The position numbers were made by a program, and so were the translations under genes. Shown in pieces: positions 21,249 to 29,479 of a DNA stretch of 64,000 nt; the stretch's first letter is position 1; every line of letters begins with the position of its first letter. The notes beneath the pieces are model-generated. The model made no database searches, had not been told where the DNA came from, and was given only the letters and a program-made list of their open reading frames with translations. Location: positions 23,938,701-24,002,700 of the forward strand of contig NC_087063.1 in NCBI RefSeq assembly GCF_963678635.1, in the 5' to 3' direction. The stretch comes from Symsagittifera roscoffensis. Lineage: Eukaryota; Xenacoelomorpha; Acoela; Convolutidae.

Positions 21249-22510
21249 TTGAGTTTTAAAAATTATTTACCTTTAATCAGAACATTTTCTCAGCTCTTTT
21301 TCATAAAAAATTTTCCCCGAATTTCTTCTTTGTCGAGATTTTTGATGATGTATTTAGGAGGCTTTTTTGTAGATATTGCCGAAATTTCAAAAATTTCATC
21401 TGTAAATTGTGGTTTGTATCCTTTTCGGAACGGAAAATCATTCTTTGAAATTCTCACTCTGTCTCCAATTTTTAATTTTAGTTTCTTATACCTTGTTAGA
21501 GGTTTATTGTACAGAACTGAGTGGAAATCAGTATTCTTGACATCTCTAGGTGATTTCCCAACAGATCTATTGATGCGTCAATTCATTGTAGACACAAATG
21601 GCGGCAACTTGTGAATGAATTTTTCACCATGATCTTCTATGTGGTGGTAAATAATGTGTTTTAATGATTGAATGGCTCTCTCTGCAAATGCAGATTTTGT
21701 TTCACTCATTGTCGAGTAAACTTCAATGTTTTTTTCCTTGCAAAATTTTTTGAAAATTCCCCCATATTCCGTTCCTTTATCAACCCAAAGCTTTTCAGGG
21801 GTGTTTTTTGAGAAATTATTTTTTTGAAAGCTTGCAAAGTGTCTTTGGCATATTTAGTTTTCATTGTTTGAACTCAGACAAATCGCGAAAAAACATCAAC
21901 AGCAACCAATAAATATTTGACTCCCTTGTTTTGACTCGCTAGTTTGTCCACAAATTCCAAATCCATACACCAAATTTCATTTATATATTTTGAAAATGCG
22001 TGAAGCGTTCGAAAACGTTTGATTGGGGGAACAAATTTTGTATACGATGTCTTGGTTTGTGAAAATTGTTCTACTTTTTTTCGACAATCCGCTTGCTTTA
22101 CTCAAGTTTCGCACAGAACCATACGCAGCTCTACCCCTAGAATACAATCTGTTCAGACTTACCTTTTCAGATTTTGAAAGGGATCCAAGTTCCTCTATTT
22201 TTCGCTTTGGCATTCTTGTTGATAACAAGTTTAGGTGGAATTTGAGTTGCTTCCAAAATGGTAAACGAAATATCTGGAAAGTCGGTACTTTTCGCTTAAG
22301 TGCACACACAAAGTCTACAATTGATTATTTTGTGTCTCGATTATCTAATATGATATTTTCTAACTGACTTAGTCTAATTCTAGGAGAATTCAAAATCAAA
22401 TCAATAAGGTGTTTATTGTTACTCGTTTTAAACTTTGCATTTAGAGCACTGTAAATAGAATCAAAATCTTTTGGCACAATCGCCTCTTTTTCTTGCTTTT
22501 GTTCCAATTT
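21249..22510 (-). pseudogene. Polinton retrovirus-like integrase (INT)
   Basis: Minus-strand block. An N-terminal helical region (LYSRGRAAYGSVRNLSKASG) is followed by rve-core similarity (VKYLLVAVDVFSRFV, and HIIYHHIEDHGEKFIHKLP) and a C-terminal basic, SH3/chromo-like stretch (KLKIGDRVRISKNDFPFRKG). In Polintons this enzyme inserts the linear DNA. It lies between the capsid genes and the ATPase. Broken. Confidence 0.8.
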
Positions 22511-22657
22511 TTTTTTTTGGAAGTGTACTTTGTGATTGATAAATTGAGTAAGGAATTAGAACAAACTGATCCATACTATGTCAATCGTTTAATGACAAAA
22601 GGAGTGATAACAGATATTAATTGTAAGCCTTTAGGCGAGCTCAAAATAGTTCTCCTT

Positions 22658-23524
22658 TTATGCAGTGAAGTTCTTCTTCATGTGAGTTCTGATATTTCTA
22701 TTCGATATTTTACTACGTCTACTTTTCGAAGATCCTTTAGCTCGCCTCGTAGCAAGTTTACTAGACATTAGCTGAGGAATTGAAAGAAACTTTTTGGACA
22801 ATGGAAGATGAATTGGTTTTGAAGTTTTTGCGAAAATGTTTGAAATATTGGGAGTATAGAAACGTATTGTATGCTCATCGTCCAAAAACTTTGTTTCTGT
22901 TCCTGCTGGTAGATAGAATTTTGATGGAACTGAACCACTGTTTGTGCAATATCTTAGCGAATCAACTGTTTTTGGAGTTAAATCAATGAGTAAATGACCA
23001 TAAGGAGTAGATGTTGCATCTTGATACCACTCTTTCAATTGTGATCCTAGACCTAGTTGTTGACTTAATGTATTGATATGTAAAACATCTCTCGGTGACT
23101 TGAATAAGACTTTATGTGTATTTTGTAACTCAACATCTCTTCCCACTTCGCTTTGATGAAACAAGTTATGCTTAATATATATAGTATTCAGTCCCCTGTG
23201 TCTTCCAGCAGTAGCAATTTTTACAAACTGCTTAGAATTTGAAACTTCTTCAAAAGAGTCATCAAATATTAACAAGTATTTTGTTCCATTATTGGGAAGG
23301 TTTTCAATCAGTTCAAAGTCAACTCCTTGGATAAACTTAAGGTTTTTTCTTTGCATTTTTCCATAAAGAGGTTGATAATGTTGATAAAAATAAAACAATT
23401 TGTCAAACTTTGGTTGAAATGTACCAATTTTTAACCACTCAAAAATAAGATGCGATTTTCCAGATCCACTCGGTCCAACTAGCGAAATAAAAACTCGTTC
23501 TTTGGTAGAAATTATTTTATTCAT
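22658..23524 (-). CDS. Polinton packaging ATPase (FtsK/HerA type)
   Basis: About 288 residues from the start at 23524, looks whole. Walker A is SLVGPSGSGKSHLIFEW near residue 20 and Walker B is KYLLIFDDSFEEV near residue 75. A sensor-like TAGRHRGLNTIYIKHNLFHQ follows, as in A32-like genome-packaging ATPases of Polintons and adenovirus-like capsid viruses. The basic C-terminal tail (TRRAKGSSKSRRSKISNRN) is notable. Its start codon overlaps the stop of the upstream membrane-protein gene. Confidence 0.88.
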   Translation of the reverse strand: MNKIISTKERVFISLVGPSGSGKSHLIFEWLKIGTFQPKFDKLFYFYQHYQPLYGKMQRKNLKFIQGVDFELIENLPNNGTKYLLIFDDSFEEVSNSKQFVKIATAGRHRGLNTIYIKHNLFHQSEVGRDVELQNTHKVLFKSPRDVLHINTLSQQLGLGSQLKEWYQDATSTPYGHLLIDLTPKTVDSLRYCTNSGSVPSKFYLPAGTETKFLDDEHTIRFYTPNISNIFAKTSKPIHLPLSKKFLSIPQLMSSKLATRRAKGSSKSRRSKISNRNIRTHMKKNFTA

Positions 23525-23784
23525 ACCTTTGCAGAAGGTAAAATATAACCGACTGTACTTGATAAAATTGCTACCCAAACTGTTGTTTCTTCACATGTAG
23601 TGGATAACATTATTCGCACAATTGCAAATGCTAGTATTAAAACTATGACAAAAAATTGGCACATAAAAACTAAAAGAGATCTATTACACGTACGTCCAAA
23701 AAACTTCCATGATTTTCGTTCATGAGTCTCCTCATCAAAAACAAAATTTCCTAAATTTAATTGCTTGTCACATTCATCACCCAT
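23521..23784 (-). CDS. Polinton small membrane protein
   Basis: 87 residues, looks whole. Two hydrophobic segments (SLLVFMCQFFVIVLILAFAI and TVWVAILSSTVGYILPSA) follow an acidic, soluble N-terminus with NLGNFVFDEETHERKSW. Small two-span proteins next to the ATPase are common in Polintons, and their role is unknown. The stop TGA shares bases with the ATPase ATG (ATGA, 23524-23521). Confidence 0.65.
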   Translation of the reverse strand: MGDECDKQLNLGNFVFDEETHERKSWKFFGRTCNRSLLVFMCQFFVIVLILAFAIVRIMLSTTCEETTVWVAILSSTVGYILPSAKV

Positions 23785-23849
23785 CTCAACTTTGGAATGA
23801 AAAAAAATTGATAAAGATTAACATTTAAATTTCAAAACACGATAATAAA

Positions 23850-24330
23850 AAATTATTTAGGTTTTTTACAATTTATTAAAAAAACATCGAGTCCATGTTC
23901 CATATGCAAATGCTTTTCTTTCTGCACAGTGAAGAGTATTTGCAAGACGAAAGGGTAGTTGCTACACCTCCAATCATATTCTTCATCTTTGAAAATCAAA
24001 TCCTGAACTTTTGGACAGGCGTAATCATCCAAGTTTGTAACCGTTGTTTCCAAAATTTCGGACAGAATTTTACATTTTTCAAAACCTTTTGCAAAAAACT
24101 CCGTTTCTGAGGCTTTTAATTTTTTCAATATTTTTTTAAGCTGAGTATATTTTTCATGGCCACTGTTCCAATTGATTCCATGAAGATGCTTCGTACATCA
24201 AGCAGACTGAGATGTAGCTTTGAATTTTTTGGGAAGAAGGGAATATCCCAGTTTGTCCATTTTTATAAACTCCTAATTCTATCACTATTTTGTTTTCAAT
24301 ACACTCAACATCCAAAACAACTAGACTCAT
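23850..24330 (-). other. Unassigned Polinton minus-strand region
   Basis: Contains a frame (23853-24128) with Glu/Lys-rich, Cys-containing sequence (SEILETTVTNLDDYACPKV). No family recognised. It probably belongs to the accessory gene set of the element. Confidence 0.35.
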
Positions 24331-24369
24331 GATGGTAACTGTTTTCGCTGAAATTTTTAGTTAAAATAA

Positions 24370-24774
24370 CTAACAATCGAACAATGCATATACTGATGAG
24401 GCAAAAATTTTAACATAAAAACAGAAGAACAATCCAGTCACGTGACCAAGAAAACAAGAACTTGGAAATCTAGTTAAAACATAAAAATAACCAGGTCCGT
24501 TATAAGTGGTAGACTTCACAGATCCAGCTGCATCATGTAAAATTGCATGAAGTCTGAAAATTTTTGAATTTGCAAAAAAGTAATCCATGCAAAAATTTCC
24601 GTATCCAATTAGACCCCCGAAGGGAAATTTTTGGTCCATTTCTTTCAAATTTATGTTTGGGTCCAAAACAAAACAAGTACAAAGAAAGTTATTTTTTCTT
24701 TTTGTATTTAATGAAAAGTCATACTTAATCAAATCAAAATTTCTGGGAATTTCCTTCAATTTGTAAACGTTCAT
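24370..24774 (-). CDS. Unassigned Polinton protein with GYGNFC and HDAAG motifs
   Basis: About 134 residues. The middle has FPFGGLIGYGNFC, then about 20 residues later LHAILHDAAGS, then NGPGYFYVL. A glycine-rich YG-x-x-C loop ahead of an HD motif recalls the calcium loop and His-Asp pair of phospholipase A2, but the usual Cys framework is absent, so this is only a hint. Hydrophobic C-terminus. Confidence 0.45.
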   Translation of the reverse strand: MNVYKLKEIPRNFDLIKYDFSLNTKRKNNFLCTCFVLDPNINLKEMDQKFPFGGLIGYGNFCMDYFFANSKIFRLHAILHDAAGSVKSTTYNGPGYFYVLTRFPSSCFLGHVTGLFFCFYVKIFASSVYALFDC

Positions 24775-24779
24775 TTTCT

Positions 24780-25740
24780 ACAGTGCATTCGTCAATAATG
24801 ATACAAGTTTTTTTGAATGTTTCTACATAAGACAAAACCGAGGGGATAAAATCAACCAGTTTATCAAACTCTTCTTTTTCCAACTGAAACTTCTGATTGT
24901 TTTCCAAGTGTTTCCTTTTCTACGATACTCTATAAGATCTATTTTTTAAATATCTGAACGATAACTTGGAAAACTTTTTCGTCTTCCATTATGCAAAGTC
25001 CACTCAAATTGAGAAATTTGTGATTCTGTATCCAAATCTTGCAATTTTGAGTTTCCAAAACTATTAGTAAAAATTTCTGGGACTTTTCTTGTAAGACGAT
25101 ATGAAAAAGTCCCAATTTATTTTGAAGCTTTAAAACAGGATTTCTGGAAAAACCATTGTTCCAACTCATACTGCTCAGCTCAAAGAAATTTTAAAAAATG
25201 ATTCAAGAAGATGAATATTTGAATTACATTAATATAATTACATCACTCAACAAAATTATTGAACATTACAGTTCTCAACAAACATAAAATCTCCCAAGAC
25301 TTGGGCGAGTTCTTTGAATTCGTTCAAAGTATAGTTGACATAGGCTTCTCCTTTCCAGTGAAGAGTCGAATCTGAATGTAAGGTGGCTTGTTCGCATGTA
25401 CTTCTTGGTTGTGACGCACACCCTTCTCTTCTTGTATATTGCTACGTCATACACCGCATGAAAGTTCGCAAGTTCCTGCTCCATGGTTGAGTCTTTGTCA
25501 GAAAAGGGTTCCAATACAGGAACGAATCCAAGGTTTTCAGCATCGTGAATAACAGTATTCCGTATTGCTGATATCCTTTCCCCTTCTTTTTCACCGAGAT
25601 AGACTTGCTGGGTTTTTCGATTTGTCCCGATTCATTTTCCTTTAGCAATTGGAAGCAAGGTTCAAAGTAAATTTTTCCGTTGTAGAGTTTTTGGGACCAA
25701 AAAAACCTCCCAATTCTCTTTTGGTTCTTAGCAAATTCAA
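24780..25740 (-). other. Unassigned Polinton minus-strand region
   Basis: Several short minus-strand frames (24939-25169, 25275-25514, 25442-25648) with no recognised family. Composition and strand match the neighbouring element genes, so they are probably remnants of one or two accessory genes. Confidence 0.3.
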
Positions 25741-26009
25741 TACAGTTGGGAAGGATATCTTTTCGTGATTACATTTTTGATTTGAGACTCAGAGCCAACT
25801 GATCAGTAGTAAATATTTCAAAATATTGATATTTGTAAATTTACAGAAATTAGGAAATGTAAATGACTCACTGTACATTCCAAATAAGGTATTATTACCT
25901 TATACGGAATAATGAGTAGGTGATTATCCAAATATGGACATTGCGTAGGTGATGGAACTACAATATAAGCAATTCTAGGTAGATAAGAATCATTTTCAAC
26001 AAGTAATCG

Positions 26010-26225
26010 GTGATGACATCTGCTATGTGTCAAGCATATCTCACTTTTTATTCGGACTACAATTCAAAATCTCTTTTTATCTCTGTCTCAGAAAACTTTT
26101 ATGAAAAATTTATTGTCACGCAAGACTACTATGTATCTAACCATTCATCATTCTACCCAGTGGAAAATTGCAAACTTCACTTAGTACTAATCGGATCATC
26201 GCTCGATCAGATTTTGCAAAAATAA
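26010..26225 (+). CDS. Unrecognised plus-strand frame in the Polinton
   Basis: 71 residues, aromatic rich (YLTFYSDYNSKSLFISVSEN). No family recognised. A frame without known similarity on the strand opposite to its left neighbours; it may not be a gene. Confidence 0.25.
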   Translation: MMTSAMCQAYLTFYSDYNSKSLFISVSENFYEKFIVTQDYYVSNHSSFYPVENCKLHLVLIGSSLDQILQK

Positions 26226-26329
26226 GATAAATATATTTCACTTACCAAATTGTTGATTGTATATATACTTTATACAAATACAGATTTTATTCCAATACTA
26301 TTTCATCAAGAGGTGAAGTTTTCAATCAA

Positions 26330-26608
26330 TTGAATCGTGCAGTCGAACACAATTTGAAATGTAGAATACCGGAAAAATTACCCAGTAATGCGAAGAAACG
26401 TCTGCTGCGAAAAATATTCATAAGACATTATCTCAGTTCTGCTCAGAAGCTTGCGTCCACTCAGACTCTTGGATCAGCTTTTTTGGAAAGGATTCGAAAA
26501 GTTCAAAAGTCAGAGTATGAGACTGATTTGTTGAAAATTATTGATTGTTTCATTGATGGTTATGGCACTGTAAATAGTGAGCGTATCAAGTTTTCTATTA
26601 ATGATTGA
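26330..26608 (+). CDS. Unrecognised small basic protein in the Polinton
   Basis: 92 residues, Lys/Arg-rich in the first half (LPSNAKKRLLRKIFIRHYL) and Glu/Asp-containing later (YETDLLKIIDCFIDGYGTV). A TATATATACTTTATA stretch lies about 70 bp upstream (near 26258). No family recognised. It runs toward the minus-strand gene at 27470-27952, with a repeat array between their 3' ends. Confidence 0.4.
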   Translation: MNRAVEHNLKCRIPEKLPSNAKKRLLRKIFIRHYLSSAQKLASTQTLGSAFLERIRKVQKSEYETDLLKIIDCFIDGYGTVNSERIKFSIND

Positions 26609-26669
26609 ACATTTGTTTATAAATTGTTTTTATTTAAAATCAAAAAGTTTTTCAACAATTAGATTTGTA

Positions 26670-27245
26670 ATTTTCAACACGTGTGCAAAAATTAACTCGT
26701 AAAAGAGTTTTTTCGCAAGATGCAAATTTTGATTTGATTTTTTCAACACGTTTGCAAAAATTTATTTAATTTTTTTTACAAAATGCAAAAATTGTTTTGG
26801 TTTTTTTTAACAAGTGTGCAAAAATTTTCAAAAAATTTTTGTGTTAGATGCAAGTTTTTTCGTGGTTTTTTTTGATAACAAAAGCAAATATCTAACTTTT
26901 TTTCTTATGCATATGCGAAAAACGCAAAAATTTTTTGTAAAAAACTTGTTAAATACCTGCTGAAAATTTTTCATTATTGATGACTTTGAGTGCTGTTCCC
27001 TATCTTAATACATTGTTTTCTGATGTTTTTAATCAACATACATTCAAAATTTGAATTTTTTAATGATCTAATTCAGAACAAAGAAATTCATAAATTTTAA
27101 TTTTCAACAGTGCAAAAATATCTTGTTACATTTTTTTTGCGAGACTTTCTTTGATTTTTTTAACAAGTGTGCCAGAAATATTATAAAAAGTTTTGCATGG
27201 TGCAAAAATTAAGGTAAAGTTTTAAACACGTTTGCAAAAATTGGT
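26670..27245. repeat. Degenerate array of CAACACGTGTGCAAAAATT-like units
   Basis: Related words occur at about 26673, 26743, 26811, 27104, 27162 and 27224 (CAACACGTKTGCAAAAATT and shortened CAAGTGTGCAAAAA forms), spaced about 58-70 bp, with ATGCAAAAATT words between them. It fills the space between the 3' ends of two convergent frames. The perfect form contains the E-box CACGTG. Confidence 0.7.
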
Positions 27246-27469
27246 TTCATTTTTTTGCCATCTTTCTAACAAAACTCTGTAAAAGTGTTTACCAGTTACA
27301 TACTTAGTTTCATTTTTAACAAAGTTTTTCAAAAAGTTTTAAAAAACTTTATTTTTGGAATTTTCAAACAAACTTTTCTATGATCTCATCTCTTAGTTCC
27401 TATCTTTTAAAAAAAATTACTAGATGCAAAGAAATTAAATTACAAAACACACGACAATAACCAATTTAT

Positions 27470-27952
27470 TTACAAATCAAAGAGCTGTCGAGCAGCTGAG
27501 TTCTCAATGGAGCGCAAAGCTGGTCTTGCCTCCATCACTGTTGATTGTTTTGGTGGTTCGCTGACTGGAGTTCTTGGCTCAGAAAACCCCTCATCCTCTT
27601 CGATGGTAATTGGGTTGTCCACAGATTCCTCTTCCCAAGGAAAGGGGAAATCGTCGAATGGTTGAGCCACATATCTAGAGTCAGGAGTTTCGGTGTAGTT
27701 CATTCCCACATGCTCGGCCACTTCCTCCATCATTTGCATTTCTCGAAGTTGGTTCTCTGTAGGGGGTGATTGCGTTATATGATGTTCGTTGAAATCCCTG
27801 CGCATCACCTCCACCATGTGCCAGACTTGGATTGGGATGTCCATTCGTGCCAGAAAAACTACACAAACTGTTTCTCGCACTTGGATTTGTACTAAATCAG
27901 CCGAAAATTCTACCGAGAACATAAGGTTGTTGTTTTGTACTGAGAAGATCAT
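27470..27952 (-). CDS. Unrecognised acidic Polinton accessory protein, looks whole
   Basis: 160 residues. The N-terminal half is mixed and folded-looking (MIFSVQNNNLMFSVEFSADL, IPIQVWHMVEVMRRDFNEH). The second half is acidic and Pro-rich (PFDDFPFPWEEESVDNPITI, then EDEGFSEPRTPVSEPPKQS). No family recognised. A transcription-regulator or adaptor role would fit the acidic Pro-rich tail but is a guess. A five-fold CCAAT-box array begins 100 bp upstream. Confidence 0.55.
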   Translation of the reverse strand: MIFSVQNNNLMFSVEFSADLVQIQVRETVCVVFLARMDIPIQVWHMVEVMRRDFNEHHITQSPPTENQLREMQMMEEVAEHVGMNYTETPDSRYVAQPFDDFPFPWEEESVDNPITIEEDEGFSEPRTPVSEPPKQSTVMEARPALRSIENSAARQLFDL

Positions 27953-28051
27953 TTAGGATCAAGTGGAGGTAGTTGACGGTAGTTAAGTTCAAAATAAAAA
28001 GATTTTTCGTTACGAGAGAGGGGTACCTTCAACTGGAATGTGTGGGTTTAA

Positions 28052-28225
28052 CCAATCAGAATGGTTTTCCTGATTTGGATTGTAGTCTTGTCCAATCAGA
28101 ATTCAGTTTCCTATTATGGAATTCTTATAGAGAACTCGTGTCCAATCGGAAACAAAGCTCCATTTTACACATTGTCGTTTCCAATCACAAAAATGTACAT
28201 TTTTGTTCAAGTTGTCGTATCCAAT
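28052..28225. promoter_or_regulatory. Array of five evenly spaced CCAAT boxes
   Basis: CCAATC occurs at 28052, 28092, 28142, 28181 and 28221, all in the same direction, with spacings of 40, 50, 39 and 40 bp. Three are CCAATCAG. It lies 100-270 bp upstream of the minus-strand start at 27952 (so ATTGG in that gene's sense). CCAAT is the NF-Y core (established). Near-even spacing of about four helical turns suggests a built promoter (inference). Confidence 0.75.
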
Positions 28226-28443
28226 CAGACAGTAGTTTACCTTTTAATGACATAAATCTTCCAAATAATTAAAAATATACACAAAAGCAATCGCAAAAAT
28301 AAATGACCAAAAGTTGTTTGCTGTAAAAATAAGAAATATTGCCGATATAAGTAACAAAAGAAGAAAAATTAATAAAAGTAGCATCTATGCAAGTCTTCTC
28401 ATCGAGTTAGTTGAATTTTTTGTATATAATCGATGAGAAATTG

Positions 28444-28988
28444 CTAATTTTTCAGCAGATAGTCAAGTTCTTTGATTTTGATGTAGATTTGAGAGGATAA
28501 CTCAAAGTTGATGAATTTTTCATAGCAAATCTCTCGAAATCTGATTCCAAACCTGATCATGCAAGATTTTGAAGTTTTAAAATCTTTTAAAAAATGGAGG
28601 ATTAAAGAACTTTGCTGGGGAGTTTTGACAAATTTGGGAGTTGGATAGGGAATAAAAAGAGTCTTTGAAATATTATCGTACGACTTTTTTATTAACTTCA
28701 ATATTTTTAAAATAAATAAAATTTCTTTTCTAGTCAAGTGTAACTCAGCAGTAAGTTTATAGCTTTTAAACGCAATATGTGGATCAAAAATAAACTCTTT
28801 GATTGAGTAGGTTTCCTAAAGAGACCTTTACTTAGTCGGAGAACTCTGTTCTGGACAACAAAAACGTCCAAAAAATAGTGAAAAAAGTAAGAATCTACAT
28901 CTACTTCATCAATAAGGAAATCACACGGAATATTTTCTTTTTTCTTGTAGAGTAACTCGGGGAAGTTCAAATAGTTTTTAATTGACAA
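28444..28988 (-). pseudogene. Unassigned Polinton minus-strand gene region
   Basis: Lys/Leu/Phe-rich minus-strand coding-like block (NYLNFPELLYKKKENIPCDF; SLILHFLKDFKTSKSC). No family recognised. It sits head to head with the polymerase on the other side of the TGACGTCA array, so both could share that control region. Confidence 0.4.
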
Positions 28989-29100
28989 TTTTCAAAAATG
29001 AATATTTTGGATCCAAAGTTATGTCTAGAAACTGCTTAGTTCTGATTGGTTCAAAATTTTTCTTGAAAATTCTAGAATTTTCGAAGGAAGGACGCAGGCG

Positions 29101-29266
29101 ATGACGTCATTACCATAAAAGGAATGCTGCGTTGGTGGTGACGTCAATTCTAATTATAGAATGACGTCATTACCATAAAAGGAAAATTGCGTAGGCTCCG
29201 ACGTCACTTCTATTCAAAGAATGACGTCATTACCATAAAAGGATAATTGCGTAGGCGATGACGTCA
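29101..29266. promoter_or_regulatory. Three 60-bp units with paired TGACGTCA (CRE/ATF) sites
   Basis: ATGACGTCATTACCATAAAA recurs exactly at 29101, 29161 and 29221. Each unit has a second site 37 bp on (29139, 29199 as CGACGTCA, 29259). Five of the six are perfect CREB/ATF palindromes. The array ends about 215 bp before the polymerase frame and also lies upstream of the divergent minus-strand gene. Extra CCAATCAG (about 29320) and TATACATA (about 29274) lie between. Regulatory role inferred from site density. Confidence 0.8.
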
Positions 29267-29479
29267 TTGTTAGTATACATACACTTATTTTATTGGGTTA
29301 AATCATTCATTTTGTTTGCCAATCAGAAACAGTCAATTGGATTTTACTTCATATTTCACATTTCGTTACTTCACGAAAAGAATTTTCATTCAATTGGTTC
29401 TTTAAATTTTTAATTTTGGAACATTTCTAAAGTCCCAATTTTTTTTTAGATAATACCTGCCCTTAACCGAAACGAGAAA

